NCBI RefSeq assembly: GCF_030813355.1
Contig: NZ_JAUSUD010000016.1
Span: 48,699 to 112,698, forward strand
Direction: 5' to 3'
Source of the DNA: Metabacillus malikii
GTDB taxonomy: Bacteria > Bacillota > Bacilli > Bacillales > Bacillaceae
DNA length: 64,000 bases
Program-made: the position numbers and the translations under genes
Shown here: piece after piece, positions 46,080-56,691 of the stretch
How positions within the stretch are numbered: position 1 is the first letter of the stretch
Layout: every line of letters starts with the position of its first letter
Notes under the pieces: generated by a model
Told to the model about the DNA's origin: nothing
The model's database searches: none
What the model saw: only the letters and a program-made list of their open reading frames with translations

Positions 46080-47114
46080 CTAAATACTATCAATCATTTT
46101 ATACATTGGCATAAGCATTGATAGGTAGACAAATAAAACAATAATGCCAACGAATAGATAAACAGTTGGCTGAATATACGTAATAATTTTATTAATTGAA
46201 GTATCAATTTTTTCTATCACAAATTGACTGTACATATACAGTTCTCTAGCTAACTGTCCATTGGCTTGTCCGTGTAATATAACTTGTGACAACTCATCTT
46301 CATAAAATTCTCGTTCATAGATGATATCATTGAATTTTTGTCCAGCTTTTAACTGGTGAATGAATGTATTCGCCTCCTCTTGAAAGAATGGAATAATTGA
46401 TTGTGTCGTAAAAATTTTCAAACAATCATAGATTGACATTCCTCCTCGTAGTAATATGCTAATTTGTAATGATAGATAGTAACTCAACATCATTTTTACA
46501 TACGTTTTCAAGATTGGTATTTTTACGATTAATCTCATCTTCCTTTCTGCTGTATACTTTCTAAACCGGATAAAATAGTATATTAGAAATAGCAGCAAAA
46601 AAATTGCAGCTATTAACATACTCCACCTAAGATAAAGGAACGATTGACTTAAAATCATTGAAAAGATAGAGACTTCTATATTCATAGAGGTATATAAATG
46701 ATTAAATTGAGGAGTAATCACAGATTGGATAAAAATCAGGATTACAGCGACCGTAAAGATAAGAAAGATAGGGTAGCGTAGTATTTTTGTTAATTTATCA
46801 TAATGGGCTATCTTCTTATATAGCATGATACTGCTCTCCTTTAACGCAAACTCCATATTCCCATGTTGTTCAGCGAAATAGAGATAGCTAAGTACATCAC
46901 GATGAAAATACAAATTCGTTAAGCCATATCTTAAGGAATAGCCTTCTGCTAAATTTGATACACAGTTTAATAAATCATCCTTTTGCCTCCCCTTTTCATT
47001 CACAGAAATGAAATTTAGTGCCTCATTCAATGTGTAGCCTTTTTCAAGTAAATCACTCAGTCGTTTTAATAGAAGAGCTTGATCTTTCAAACTCCACTTT
47101 CGCTTATTCTTCAT
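46080..47114 (-). CDS. comGB: Competence inner-membrane protein ComGB
   Basis: GspF/PilC-type polytopic membrane platform for pseudopilus assembly. The 344 aa have two F domains each with about two membrane helices (about 113-133, 160-182 and 322-342 are clearest). Overlaps comGA by 11 bases; comGC follows. Confidence 0.94.
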   Translation of the reverse strand: MKNKRKWSLKDQALLLKRLSDLLEKGYTLNEALNFISVNEKGRQKDDLLNCVSNLAEGYSLRYGLTNLYFHRDVLSYLYFAEQHGNMEFALKESSIMLYKKIAHYDKLTKILRYPIFLIFTVAVILIFIQSVITPQFNHLYTSMNIEVSIFSMILSQSFLYLRWSMLIAAIFLLLFLIYYFIRFRKYTAERKMRLIVKIPILKTYVKMMLSYYLSLQISILLRGGMSIYDCLKIFTTQSIIPFFQEEANTFIHQLKAGQKFNDIIYEREFYEDELSQVILHGQANGQLARELYMYSQFVIEKIDTSINKIITYIQPTVYLFVGIIVLFVYLSMLMPMYKMIDSI

Positions 47115-48171
47115 AATGATATACCCAACGTTGATATGAATCTGGATTTAAATATCCTAATGCAATTCCTTTTTTTATCACGTCCCTAAGTGTTTGGTAG
47201 CGATATGTTGTCCGCTCCCCTTTTGCTTCTTGAATGACAGCCGCAAGCTCTTTGCCGTATAACAATTCGTAAACACTTAACCGTCGTTTCCTTCTGAGCT
47301 TTAAGCAATGTGGCGAACATTGGTCATCACAAAATGGGCACCTTAACTGCACTAGTCGTTGTGCTGTAACAGCGATTAATGTCTGTTCGATTTCCGATAA
47401 ACTTACATCAAATTCTAGAAGACGATAAATTGCTCCCTTCGCATCTCTTGTATGCATCGTAGATAAGACCAAATGGCCGGTTAGACTGGCGCGTATAGCA
47501 ATTTGTGCTGTCTCACTATCCCTTATTTCCCCAACCATAATGATGTCTGGGTCGTGCCGTAAAATCGCCCTTAACCCAGTAGCGTAGGTTATACCAGCTT
47601 TTTCATTCACTTGTACTTGCAATACTTCCTCACTTCTATTTTCGACAGGGTCTTCGAGAGTAATAATGTTACGATTGAAATGACGCTTTGCATAGTGGAT
47701 TAAGGAATACAAAGTTGTGGTCTTACCCGAACCAGTTGGACCAGTAAAGATCACTAAACCATGTGAATGATTTAAGATTGAAAGCAACTTTCTTGTTGTA
47801 TTAGGGAATAGTGATAAATGATTGATTGCAGGAATTTTCTGTTGGGGTAAAATACGAATGACCAGGCTTTCATCATAAATAGTGGGTAGTGTTGACAGTC
47901 TTAAGTGAACATTGATGTTCGCTGTTGATAAGGAAAGTGCACCGCTTTGTGGTCTCCTTGTTTCACCTATATCCATTGAAGCTAAAAATTTCAAATGGGA
48001 AATGATTCTTTCACTTGTTTCTTTGTTCATGGAATGTTTTTCAATTAATTCGTCATCAACACGAAAATGGATATGGGTAACCTTCTCCTTAGGTACTAAG
48101 TGAATATCGGAAGCACGTACTGCACAAGCCTCCTCAATTAATCGCTCACTTAGTTGTTGTATCGCTTCCAT
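47104..48171 (-). CDS. comGA: Competence traffic ATPase ComGA
   Basis: GspE/PilB-type ATPase powering pseudopilus assembly and DNA uptake. The 355 aa contain Walker A FTGPTGSGKTTTLYSL (about 142-157), the Asp box ITLEDPVE, Walker B IIMVGEIRD and the His box LVLSTMHTRDA. A CxxC pair near the C-terminal region (CPFCDDQC) is present. First gene of comG; ComK control is expected, but no clear ComK box was found. Confidence 0.96.
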   Translation of the reverse strand: MEAIQQLSERLIEEACAVRASDIHLVPKEKVTHIHFRVDDELIEKHSMNKETSERIISHLKFLASMDIGETRRPQSGALSLSTANINVHLRLSTLPTIYDESLVIRILPQQKIPAINHLSLFPNTTRKLLSILNHSHGLVIFTGPTGSGKTTTLYSLIHYAKRHFNRNIITLEDPVENRSEEVLQVQVNEKAGITYATGLRAILRHDPDIIMVGEIRDSETAQIAIRASLTGHLVLSTMHTRDAKGAIYRLLEFDVSLSEIEQTLIAVTAQRLVQLRCPFCDDQCSPHCLKLRRKRRLSVYELLYGKELAAVIQEAKGERTTYRYQTLRDVIKKGIALGYLNPDSYQRWVYHYEE

Positions 48172-48616
48172 TAATACTTCTCCTTTCTGTTCAACCTACG
48201 AAACCATTGTACCTAATGGGTAAACACGTTGCACATCATCATAATTTAATTTTTAAATGAGACTCCCCCTTAAAATTCTAAACATTCAATTTGATTTATT
48301 ACATTTTCAAGCCACCAAATACATATAAAATAGATTATTACTAGATATCAACTTTTTTCATGATATTACACAGAATCTAATCGTATAATATACTTATAAA
48401 CTGAAGATAATTTAACTTATAATGGATTTGGAAAAACTGTAGGAAAAAATGAAATGTCTGTACTAGATTGTAAACGCTATTTACAATTGCCTAAGAGGTA
48501 CATTATAATGAATAAAGTGACTGTTGAATACTAATAGCATCATTGTCAAAGCTATAATTGATACATATTAAATAAATAACTGATGCTTTGACAGTACCAA
48601 CAAAGGAGGGATACAT
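48172..48616. other. Divergent region between comGA and yqgY with two inverted repeats
   Basis: No gene. TTGTAAA-CGCTA-TTTACAA (48469-48487) is a perfect inverted repeat that could be an operator. TTGTCAAAGC (about 48545) and GCTTTGACAG (about 48583) form a loose hairpin just before yqgY. Confidence 0.5.
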
Positions 48617-48865
48617 ATGGATCGTATGTTCCGAGTATTAGGGTTTTGGACAGGAATCTTCGCGGTCATGTTTTATCTTGGTGACATGAAGACAACTTCC
48701 CTGTTATTTTTCGGGCAAACTGGCTTTTTCGTCTTTTTATCTTACTTAAAATTAACAGAACGTATGTACATTTATATTTTCGGTGCGTACTTAACAATTT
48801 TCTTTGTCGGATTTACATACTGGACAACATTTATGATGATTCCCGGACAAAGTGTTGGTCATTAA
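48617..48865 (+). CDS. yqgY: YqgY family membrane protein (DUF2626)
   Basis: An 82-aa protein with three hydrophobic helices (about 6-22, 28-44 and 52-72) and the family start MDRMFRVLGFWTGIFAVMFY. ATG follows AAAGGAGGG. Function unknown; position between comG and yqgX is as usual. Confidence 0.9.
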   Translation: MDRMFRVLGFWTGIFAVMFYLGDMKTTSLLFFGQTGFFVFLSYLKLTERMYIYIFGAYLTIFFVGFTYWTTFMMIPGQSVGH

Positions 48866-48880
48866 CTTAACCGACGACGA

Positions 48881-48910
48881 AAAAAACAGGCAGTTATGCC
48901 TGTTTTTTTA
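48881..48910. terminator. Bidirectional terminator between yqgY and yqgX
   Basis: AAACAGGCA pairs with TGCCTGTTT around GTTA, with A and T tracts on both sides. Confidence 0.93.
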
Positions 48911-48939
48911 CTTTTTAAAATTGTCTTTTAACACTCGTT

Positions 48940-49572
48940 CTAAAATCCGTTTAAAAAAGGATTACTCTCCATTTCTGCTTCGATTGTCGTTTCGACACCG
49001 TGTCCCGATAATACAAGAGTCTCCTCCGGAAGAGTCAGCAATTTTTGGTGAATACTCTGAATTAATTGCTCATGGTTCCCCCCTGGTAAATCAGTTCTTC
49101 CAATACTGCCTGAAAATAGTGCATCACCAGAAAAGACAATACCCGTTGGAGCATGATAATACGAAATGCTTCCAGGAGAATGACCCGGAGTTTCTAACAT
49201 TTTCAATTCAAAATTACCAATAGAAAGTACTCCTTCACCATTTATTATTTGTTCTGCACTTTTAACCTCAATCTTACCAGCCATAAAGTACTGGGAACCA
49301 TTTAAAGAAGAGTCGGAGAGCCAAGCTTTTTCATTTTTATGTATATATACTGGAATATCCCATTTACTACGCAAATCATCTAATGCTCCTATATGGTCAA
49401 AATGAGCATGTGTTAGTAGTATTGCTAGTGGCTTTAAATGTTGCTTCTGGATTATACTAATTAGTTGTTGTGCGTCCCCACCAGGATCAATAATAAGGCA
49501 ATCCTTTTTGTCGTTAGAAAATATGTAACAATTTGTTTGGAGAGGTCCTAATGGTATTCTTCTCCACTTCAT
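48940..49572 (-). CDS. yqgX: Metallo-beta-lactamase-fold hydrolase YqgX
   Basis: Glyoxalase II-like metallohydrolase. The 210 aa contain the HxHxDH motif in THAHFDHIGALDD (about 56-68), the later ETPGHSPGS and SGDALF blocks, and the terminal VLSGHGVET. Substrate is not known (possibly bacillithiol or acyl-thiol esters). Converges with yqgY and is divergent from yqgW. Confidence 0.93.
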   Translation of the reverse strand: MKWRRIPLGPLQTNCYIFSNDKKDCLIIDPGGDAQQLISIIQKQHLKPLAILLTHAHFDHIGALDDLRSKWDIPVYIHKNEKAWLSDSSLNGSQYFMAGKIEVKSAEQIINGEGVLSIGNFELKMLETPGHSPGSISYYHAPTGIVFSGDALFSGSIGRTDLPGGNHEQLIQSIHQKLLTLPEETLVLSGHGVETTIEAEMESNPFLNGF

Positions 49573-49830
49573 AGCTATTCCTCCATATCGTTGTAATAAC
49601 TTTATTTTACACTTTATTTTCCGATGTTCAACTTATTGATATGATTGATTAAATTGAACTGAGTGGATATACTACACTTAGAAACTGCTACTTTAACTAT
49701 ACTGTTCAAATTGGAAAATAAACTCGACAAAAACAATGAAACCGTTTAGAATATTAGGAGGACTTGTTTGTATCTACTTATTGACTTTTGATACAATGAA
49801 ATGACTTATTATGGGTAAGGAGGCTTTTTG

Positions 49831-50004
49831 ATGGGCTTAGTTGTTATTTTCTCACTAGTTACAATTTTAGCTATATTTGGCTTATTTCGATCATTAAAGG
49901 ATAAAAACCTTCTTGGTGCATTTTTTGCATTTGGTACACTTGCGGTGTTTGGTTGGTTTACAGTAATGACTGTATTAGAACAAGGGTTCCCAACTGCACA
50001 CTAA
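49831..50004 (+). CDS. yqgW: YqgW family small membrane protein (DUF2759)
   Basis: A 57-aa protein with two hydrophobic helices (about 1-18 and 29-47) and the sequence MGLVVIFSLVTILAIFGLF at its start, conserved in the family. ATG at 49831 follows AAGGAGG by seven bases. Function unknown. Its own terminator follows. Confidence 0.87.
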   Translation: MGLVVIFSLVTILAIFGLFRSLKDKNLLGAFFAFGTLAVFGWFTVMTVLEQGFPTAH

Positions 50005-50027
50005 TTATATCTTGCAATGAAGTTAGT

Positions 50028-50066
50028 AAAAAACCCCAACTGCTGCAAAGCAATGGGGTTTTTATT
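50028..50066 (+). terminator. Terminator of yqgW
   Basis: AAAAACCCCA opposes TGGGGTTTTT, with an inner TGC...GCA stem, followed by ATTATTA. Confidence 0.85.
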
Positions 50067-50161
50067 ATTAGGATTTGTTAAAAACAGCATCTAGGAAATA
50101 TGTTAATTTTCACTTATAGTACAAATCCTCACTCACAACAATTTACGTTAGTACCGATATT

Positions 50162-50476
50162 CTATGAAAGAATATGCTGGTTTACACTTTTTATTTTACC
50201 TTCCATTGTCGTTTCCTTATCTCTTCGGTCGTCAATTCGAATATTAGTTGCTACTCTACTTACCCCTTTTTGAAATGGGGCTTCATGAATCGCAGAAATT
50301 ACTTCAAAAAGTACAAACAATTCTCCTTCAATGATTGTATTCATCGGTGTTAATTGATATTTAATTTTCCCTTCACGCTCATAACCTTTTAGTATCTTTT
50401 GTATATCCGCGACATATTTGCTTACACTAGGCTCCTTCGTTCCAATTGGGATGACTGTTACATCGACGATTGCCAT
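50162..50476 (-). CDS. yqgV: YqgV, MTH1187/YkoF family thiamine-binding-like protein
   Basis: A small ferredoxin-like fold protein with MAIVDVTVIPIGT at its start and a terminal GVSRVATNIRIDDRRDK segment. ATG at 50476 (104 aa) has AAAGG ten bases upstream; TTG at 50485 is possible. The family includes thiamine-pyrimidine binding proteins; ligand unproven here. It follows yqgU closely. Confidence 0.88.
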   Translation of the reverse strand: MAIVDVTVIPIGTKEPSVSKYVADIQKILKGYEREGKIKYQLTPMNTIIEGELFVLFEVISAIHEAPFQKGVSRVATNIRIDDRRDKETTMEGKIKSVNQHILS

Positions 50477-50491
50477 ATCATTCAAACCTTT

Positions 50492-51607
50492 CTAAGCTAA
50501 TTTTATTATATCTTGCATTTGCTTATTTTTAATATCAATGATGTATTCTAAACTTGCTCCATACAATACATATTGCCCATCAGGGGAAATCTTAATTGGG
50601 AGATTCTCTAAATTTGAGTATATTGTTTCCTTCTTTTTAGTCTTATAATTAAACGAAATAAGTGAATAAGTAGAAAGATTTTCGTCAACTTCTACCGTAA
50701 CATACAAATCGTTGTGCATATCATGAGAGGGTACCGACCATTCAGAGAAAAGTGAAACAAGTCTAGTTTTCATTTCTGATAACAGCTTGTGGTCGTCATA
50801 TCGATAAAACTTAACGTACGCTGTACCATGATTATCTATTAATTCAATTGTTGACATTACATTTATAAAGTTTGTATTTGCTACAACATCGTTTGATATT
50901 AGTGATTCAGTTTTTTTATTTATATCATAGCTATATAACGGTGCTGTTAAAGCAGGGATATCTTGGTCCCATTTTAAGTAGGTAATATCTGAATCTCTTG
51001 CCCATTGGATAAAAGGTATCTCAAATGGATTATCTATCATTTGTTTTGTATCTACATTAAGTATAGAAGTACTAAAGGACCAATTCTCATCAAAACTAGA
51101 AATGAAAAGCTGTTCTCCATTTACTTGATTCCAAGTATATTCTAATTCATTAGTTTTTATATTCGCTTTATATTGCAGCTTTGCGTCATCGTCAATGATT
51201 AAAATTTCAGCTACGTCAGGAGAAGGACTTGTATGTATAAAAAAAAGTGACTGATTCACATTTGCTTCAAATTGAACCAACGGAGCGTCTAATTCATAAA
51301 ATAATGTTGACTCACCTGTAAAAATATTATATGTATGAATTTTTGTTCCTACTGGTGAATTAGTAGTATAAAATAATGTTTCTTCGTCCATCCAATCTAG
51401 TACTGTGCTGAATTGTTCTTCATTAACTTCTAGCGGAATCGCTAGTGTTTTCTTATTAGTCTTCGGTTTATCCTCTGATTTCTGAGCTTCTTTTTTAGAT
51501 GAAAGTTCTTTTTTTACATTTTCCTCTTGTTGATTAGATGATACACATCCTACGCAAAGAAGAACAGTTAACATGAGGAGGAAACATAACTTAATTACTT
51601 TCATCAA
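50492..51607 (-). CDS. yqgU: Lipoprotein YqgU with propeller-like domain
   Basis: Secreted lipoprotein: signal peptide with lipobox LCVGC (Cys at about residue 21), a Lys/Glu-rich linker, then repeats of hydrophobic-strand pattern typical of a beta-propeller (about 55-360). The 371 aa match the family length. Function unknown. yqgV is 15 bases downstream, so probably an operon. Confidence 0.88.
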   Translation of the reverse strand: MMKVIKLCFLLMLTVLLCVGCVSSNQQEENVKKELSSKKEAQKSEDKPKTNKKTLAIPLEVNEEQFSTVLDWMDEETLFYTTNSPVGTKIHTYNIFTGESTLFYELDAPLVQFEANVNQSLFFIHTSPSPDVAEILIIDDDAKLQYKANIKTNELEYTWNQVNGEQLFISSFDENWSFSTSILNVDTKQMIDNPFEIPFIQWARDSDITYLKWDQDIPALTAPLYSYDINKKTESLISNDVVANTNFINVMSTIELIDNHGTAYVKFYRYDDHKLLSEMKTRLVSLFSEWSVPSHDMHNDLYVTVEVDENLSTYSLISFNYKTKKKETIYSNLENLPIKISPDGQYVLYGASLEYIIDIKNKQMQDIIKLA

Positions 51608-52032
51608 CTCACTACGTCACCTCGCTTACTTATAAAAAGGTACAATATATCTTCTGTAAAAGAAATAAGTTAATATGCGAAATATACATGTATCATTAGG
51701 TTAGTTAAGTATTTCATTACAACTATTACTACAACCAAGTTTCAAGAGTACTACATTATATTATGCGGACCACCATCATTGACTAGAATGCGAAAGTTTC
51801 GTACTAATGATTATGTAAGTTAAAGTCAACAGGATTCTCATGGATTTCGATCTATATTAATTATACGTCTTATTAGAGTGAATGTTTCATTTATTTATTA
51901 AAAAATAAAATACTGACTGTTTTCATTAACAAAGTGCTTTCTATTCCTTTTAATTGATATCAGCAGAACTCTAAAAATAGCTTCACAGTAGTGGTTAAAA
52001 GCAACAATGTTTACGAAAACAGTCTCTTTTTA
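51608..52032. other. Intergenic region between yqgU and yqgT
   Basis: AT-rich, no gene. It contains the 110-bp mini-repeat (51915-52024) and the yqgU promoter side. Confidence 0.5.
51915..52024. repeat. Miniature derivative of the GC-rich element
   Basis: The left end GACTGTTTTCATTAACAAAG and the reverse of the right end, GACTGTTTTCGTAAACATTG, form terminal inverted repeats with only about 50 bp between; the GC-rich core is missing. The right end is almost identical to the left end of the 5612 copy. Confidence 0.7.
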
Positions 52033-53142
52033 TCACAAGTATAAAGCAGCTAAAAATAACCGATTACATTTTTGGTAGATTGAGTAACTATCCTCAAATG
52101 GTAATGGATTCACACCATATCCTAATTCTATCGTATAGCCTGGTTTCTGATATTCATTTACAAACCAGTCGCGGAATCCAGCATGACTATCTATATTTCT
52201 TATTGCTTTATAACTACTCAATCTTTCGAACTCTGAAACAATGAAACCTGCCTCATCTGGTTCTTTACCTAAATATCCCCAATAAATTTCCTCTCCTTGA
52301 GTATGGAAGGCAAGAACGCGATCAAATGAACCCTTTTTTACTAAGTCTGCTAGTGCTATTGATTCAGGCTCTGATAAAGGGTAGTCTCCTGGATAATCAC
52401 GTGGAGCTGGTTTTTTGGGGATTTTCCGTTCTTTCTCAATTTCCCAATTTGCAGGATATTGATTATTTAAATCCACCCCTCTTATATTAGCTTTCCATTG
52501 TGAAAAGTCCTGTTGATGTTGATTTATTTTTAAGACTTCTTCTTGAACGGCACGATTTTCAGGTAAGCCATTTAATACTAAATCAACTCCATCTGGATTA
52601 ACCATTGGAACAAATGACAGTGTAGTTTCTGAATATAAACTCATCAAATCATGACCATCTTCGGAACTGTTAGTTACAAGACCTTGTAAATAGGTAGATA
52701 ACCAGTACATCATGATACTTGTTGTAATCCATTCATTTGCATGAAACGATCCATTCATATGAATTTTTTTCGGCCCATCTCCAATTTTCAATTCTATAAT
52801 AGGTGTGCCAAGAACACTAAAACCTATAATCTCCTTTTTAATGAATGGAAACAATTGTTCAAAAACTTCAATTTCATTTAATAATTTCGTTGAATCGTAA
52901 CATTTCATCTCATGCTCCATTTTCACATGTGGTATATTGCCCTTTTCAAAGAGTAATACACTCTCTACTTTATTCAAATCAATATCACCAGCAACAAGTG
53001 GTATGTTTAATTCCATATTTGATTCAAACTTTCCGTTAACTAATTGTATATGTCGATTACTATCTTTAATCAAAATAGCGGGGATTTGGATTAGACTTGA
53101 CAATTCATTAATAGATATAGGTTCCCTCACGATAAATTTCAT
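52033..53142 (-). CDS. yqgT: M14 zinc carboxypeptidase-like peptidase YqgT
   Basis: Predicted cell-wall peptide peptidase (gamma-D-glutamyl-L-diamino acid type in the family). The 369 aa have an N-terminal domain (about 1-90) and the M14 domain with zinc ligands H134 and E137 in FHANEWITT, the later His in AFHTQGEEIYWGY, and catalytic Glu in YTIELGYG. ATG follows GGAGG by about ten bases. No signal peptide is seen, so the location is probably cytoplasmic or leaderless. Confidence 0.92.
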   Translation of the reverse strand: MKFIVREPISINELSSLIQIPAILIKDSNRHIQLVNGKFESNMELNIPLVAGDIDLNKVESVLLFEKGNIPHVKMEHEMKCYDSTKLLNEIEVFEQLFPFIKKEIIGFSVLGTPIIELKIGDGPKKIHMNGSFHANEWITTSIMMYWLSTYLQGLVTNSSEDGHDLMSLYSETTLSFVPMVNPDGVDLVLNGLPENRAVQEEVLKINQHQQDFSQWKANIRGVDLNNQYPANWEIEKERKIPKKPAPRDYPGDYPLSEPESIALADLVKKGSFDRVLAFHTQGEEIYWGYLGKEPDEAGFIVSEFERLSSYKAIRNIDSHAGFRDWFVNEYQKPGYTIELGYGVNPLPFEDSYSIYQKCNRLFLAALYL

Positions 53143-53311
53143 TAATGACAGACCTCCATTGACAACGAAATGATTAGAATACGTTCAGTCTAACAATATG
53201 TAATACAGTTTAATTACATACCTTGATTTTATCGTCGCTCTAGGAATTCAAAAATATATTGTAAAACTTTAAAATGCACAAATTATGTTGGAGATGTAGT
53301 GGATCAAAAAA

Positions 53312-53418
53312 GAGGCTGACTCATCAGCGTCTGCCCCACCAACAAGTCGACATAAAGTTGATAAAAATCATCTTTAATTGTACTTGGGGGGGCAGACACT
53401 TTGTTTTGAGTCACCCTC
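53312..53418 (-). repeat. GACTCA double-hairpin repeat, copy 3; yqgS terminator
   Basis: Arms GAGGCTGACTCA and TGAGTCACCCTC, with inner GCGTCTGCCCC/GGGGCAGACAC (nearly perfect). On the minus strand it starts just after the yqgS stop and ends in TTTTTT. Confidence 0.8.
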
Positions 53419-53422
53419 ATTA

Positions 53423-55330
53423 TTAATTCGTCTTTGGTTGTTCTTTTTCGGCTTCAATTGGTTCTTCCGACTCGCTATCTTTTCCATAGAAACGCAATAA
53501 GTCTCCATAGATAATTTCATCGGAATAGCTTAATTCTTGCTTTGACTTTTCCATATATGGTTCACATGCTGATTTATCAACTTCTAATCCAGTCGATTTA
53601 TCATAGCATACTCCACCGGTATACACATTATTTTCAGTAATAAAACTACCGTCACGTAGTACTGTAAATGAAAGCTTATCGTCAGAAAACGCATCCGAAC
53701 CAAACTGAATATGCTCATTCGTTTCAATTCCTAGTAAACTCATAACTGTCGGACGTATGTCGACTTGACCAGTTACTTTTGAGAAAGTCTGAGGATTTTT
53801 ATCAGAAACACCAGGTATATGAACGATAAATGGTACTCTTTGAAGTTGAATTGTCTCAAATGGAGTAATTTCTCTTCCTAAGAATTTCTCCATTGCTTTA
53901 TTATGATTTTCTGATATACCGTAATGGTCTCCATATAAAACAATGATTGAATTATCGTAAATACCAGATTCTTTTAATTTCTCGAAGAAGTGTTTAACAG
54001 ATTCATCCATGTATCTAACAGTCGGAATATACTGATTTAATGTTTTACTATTAGAATCAAATTCTTCGATTAACTTATCTTCTTCCCCTAAATCAAACGG
54101 GAAATGATTCGTTAACGTTATTAATCTAGTATAAAATGGTTGTGGTAAAGTTTTCATATGATTAACTGTTTGTTCAAAGAAATGATAATCCTTTAATCCC
54201 CAACCAATTGAATTCTCCTCTGTAACTTCATAGTCATTAACATCAAAGAATCTGTCGTACCCAAGAGTTTCATACATAATATCACGATTCCAAAAGCTCT
54301 TATTATTAGCATGAAAAATTGTTGAATAGTACCCAAAATCTTTTAATAACTCAGGAGTGGCTGTATACTCATTACTACTATTTGTAAAATAAACGGCACC
54401 TCGTCCTAAAGGATACAATGAATTGTCCACAATAAATTCTGAGTCTGATGTTTTACCTTGACCAGTTTGATGGTAGAAATTCTCAAAATAATAACTTTCA
54501 TTTATTAAATCATTTAAGAATGGCGTAATTTCTTGGCCATTTAGTTGTTCATTAATAACAAAGCTTTGTAATGATTCCAATGATATGAGAATAACATTAC
54601 GGTCTTTAGCTATTCCATTTAAGTCTTCAGATGGATCTTTACGGTTGGCATTTACATAGTTTTCAATCTCAGTCAAGCTATTACTATCTGCTAAGGCACG
54701 TTGAGCAGATGTTTTTGATTGTAAAAATGCGTCATAGATATGAAAATTATATACGCTTATATTTTTAACAAGGATTTCACGGTCAAACGTACGAGTCAAT
54801 AGCTGTGGTCTTTCAGTTTCTGCTAAGCCAAGATTAAAAAAGAATACTGCAGCAACTAATAAAAAGTAAGCTGATTTTTCCTTTCTTGTAAGGCTGATAT
54901 CAGTTTTAAACACTGGCTTTTTCAATAACCAAAATAAAACTACTAAATCTACTAACATTAAAATATCAGTTGGTAAAAATAAGCCGCTAATGCTACTACC
55001 TAAGTCACCCATATTACTAGTTTGAAACAATACTGGTATCGTTAGGAAGTCGTTGTAAAAACGATAGAATACCATGTTTGCCAGTAACAAAATCGTAACA
55101 AAAATGCTTGTTCCAAATATGTAGCGATTTCGGTTCTTTTCTTTCATAAATAACCCGATACCGAAAACAAATAATAAGAAACTTAACGGGTTAATAAATA
55201 ATATAACCTCTTGGGTGAAGTTCTCAATTTTAATATCAAAACTAGTTTTATAGACAATATAAGTTTTGATCCACATAAAAAATGTTGCTATAAGTAAAAA
55301 ATGAATCTTCGAAAAAGATTTCTTACGCAT
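53423..55330 (-). CDS. yqgS: Lipoteichoic acid synthase family protein YqgS
   Basis: Polyglycerolphosphate polymerase of the LtaS family. The 635 aa have five N-terminal membrane helices (about 8-25, 42-60, 68-88, 118-136, 150-168) and a large extracellular sulfatase-like domain with the nucleophile Thr in [20 protein letters not shown] and VLYGDHYG metal-site blocks. It ends with an acidic tail. It is a single-gene unit; substrate preference versus other LtaS paralogues cannot be told. Confidence 0.95.
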   Translation of the reverse strand: MRKKSFSKIHFLLIATFFMWIKTYIVYKTSFDIKIENFTQEVILFINPLSFLLFVFGIGLFMKEKNRNRYIFGTSIFVTILLLANMVFYRFYNDFLTIPVLFQTSNMGDLGSSISGLFLPTDILMLVDLVVLFWLLKKPVFKTDISLTRKEKSAYFLLVAAVFFFNLGLAETERPQLLTRTFDREILVKNISVYNFHIYDAFLQSKTSAQRALADSNSLTEIENYVNANRKDPSEDLNGIAKDRNVILISLESLQSFVINEQLNGQEITPFLNDLINESYYFENFYHQTGQGKTSDSEFIVDNSLYPLGRGAVYFTNSSNEYTATPELLKDFGYYSTIFHANNKSFWNRDIMYETLGYDRFFDVNDYEVTEENSIGWGLKDYHFFEQTVNHMKTLPQPFYTRLITLTNHFPFDLGEEDKLIEEFDSNSKTLNQYIPTVRYMDESVKHFFEKLKESGIYDNSIIVLYGDHYGISENHNKAMEKFLGREITPFETIQLQRVPFIVHIPGVSDKNPQTFSKVTGQVDIRPTVMSLLGIETNEHIQFGSDAFSDDKLSFTVLRDGSFITENNVYTGGVCYDKSTGLEVDKSACEPYMEKSKQELSYSDEIIYGDLLRFYGKDSESEEPIEAEKEQPKTN

Positions 55331-55696
55331 TGACTAACCTCCTAATCCCATGGGACAATTGCGTTTTCTATTTTTATTTCATAAGTTTACCAATATTAGG
55401 TTGACGTTAAATTACTAAACCATATCTTAATACTTCTTTTACAAAAAATCAATCCTTTTTAAATATTGTCGTAATAACTGCATGTTAGAATTATAATCTT
55501 TACCTTATTCATTTATCCTAATTATTAGACGTGGAACTTGAAAAAAAGTTTCATTTTGTTTAAAAGTAAAAAAATTCAGAAAAGTCTATTTACAACGTAT
55601 TGCACGTAAATTCTTTATAAGAATAACCTTTTACTATGATTTCGTGCTTTTCATTTAAGTAATATTTCAGACATAACAATTAGAGAAAGATTATAC
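55331..55696. other. AT-rich intergenic region before yqgS
   Basis: 366 bp with no ORF or recognised structure; the yqgS promoter must be here. Confidence 0.5.
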
Positions 55697-55725
55697 AAAA
55701 AAAAGGCACTAGAAGCGCCTTTTTT
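55697..55725 (-). terminator. Terminator of glcK
   Basis: AAAGGCGCT opposes AGTGCCTTT on the minus strand around TCT, followed by TTTTTT. Confidence 0.85.
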
Positions 55726-55728
55726 CCA

Positions 55729-56691
55729 TTAGTTCAATATTTTTGATTTTACTAGCCACGCCCCGCCAATAACACCTGCATCATTGCCTAATGTTGCGAC
55801 TTTTATTGTTGCTGCCTTAGCGACTCTAGGAAACGCAAACTTATTAAAATAATGATTAACCTTTGAAATGAGAGGTTCACCTGCTTTTGATACACCGCCA
55901 CCGATAACAATTTTTTCAGGGTTAAGACCATTTGCTACATTCGCTAACATTAAGCCTAAATGAAATGTAACATAGTCAATGATTTCTTTAGCTAAATAAT
56001 CACCTTGTTCAGCAGCATCAAAAACATCTTTGGAAGTGATTTCACCACTTTCGACAATTTTGTGAAGAATACTTTCCTCGTTGGCTGTTGCTACTTTTTC
56101 TTTTGCAACTCTTACAATTCCTGTAGCTGAAGCAATTGTTTCAATACAGCCTGTTTTCCCACAATTACAAGGTGCTCCTCCTTCAGGAACTACTGTTATA
56201 TGGCCGATTTCACCACCAGCTCCATATACGCCATGGATAACTTCACCATTAGAAATCAAACCACCCCCAACACCAGTACCTAATGTAACACAAATGAGAT
56301 CCTTCGCCCCATCTCCTGCACCTTTCCACATTTCACCCAATGCAGCAATGTTTGCATCATTATCAACAACTGCTTTAAGTCCAGTTTCTAATTCCAGATG
56401 ATCTCGTAATGGATAGTCTTTCCAGCCTAAATTAACTGTTTCATAAATAAGACCATTATCAAGATCAACAGGACCTGGTGCACCCATTCCAATTCCTGCA
56501 AGCTTATCCTTTGATACACCTAATTCTGATAATTTCGTATCAATTGCTTTCGCAATATCGGTTGTTATTTCCTTTCCAGACTTATCAGTCGGTATTTCCC
56601 ACTTCTCAATAATTTCACCATAATAATTAATAAATGCCATTTTTATAGTAGTACCACCTAAATCAACACCAACTAACCATTGTTCGTTCAT
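55729..56691 (-). CDS. glcK: ROK-family glucokinase
   Basis: Phosphorylates glucose with ATP. The 320 aa have the phosphate motif [14 protein letters not shown] (about 7-20), the active-site region [13 protein letters not shown], the ROK zinc motif [10 protein letters not shown] and EIGHITV. Usual neighbours yqgQ and yqgS flank it. A 323-bp gap separates it from yqgQ, so cotranscription is less sure. Confidence 0.97.
   Translation of the reverse strand: MNEQWLVGVDLGGTTIKMAFINYYGEIIEKWEIPTDKSGKEITTDIAKAIDTKLSELGVSKDKLAGIGMGAPGPVDLDNGLIYETVNLGWKDYPLRDHLELETGLKAVVDNDANIAALGEMWKGAGDGAKDLICVTLGTGVGGGLISNGEVIHGVYGAGGEIGHITVVPEGGAPCNCGKTGCIETIASATGIVRVAKEKVATANEESILHKIVESGEITSKDVFDAAEQGDYLAKEIIDYVTFHLGLMLANVANGLNPEKIVIGGGVSKAGEPLISKVNHYFNKFAFPRVAKAATIKVATLGNDAGVIGGAWLVKSKILN

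Noticed and set aside
48230..48300. ComK box (AAAA-N5-TTTT pair) before comGA
   Set aside because: Only near matches such as AAAATTAAATTAT were found, expected by chance in AT-rich DNA.
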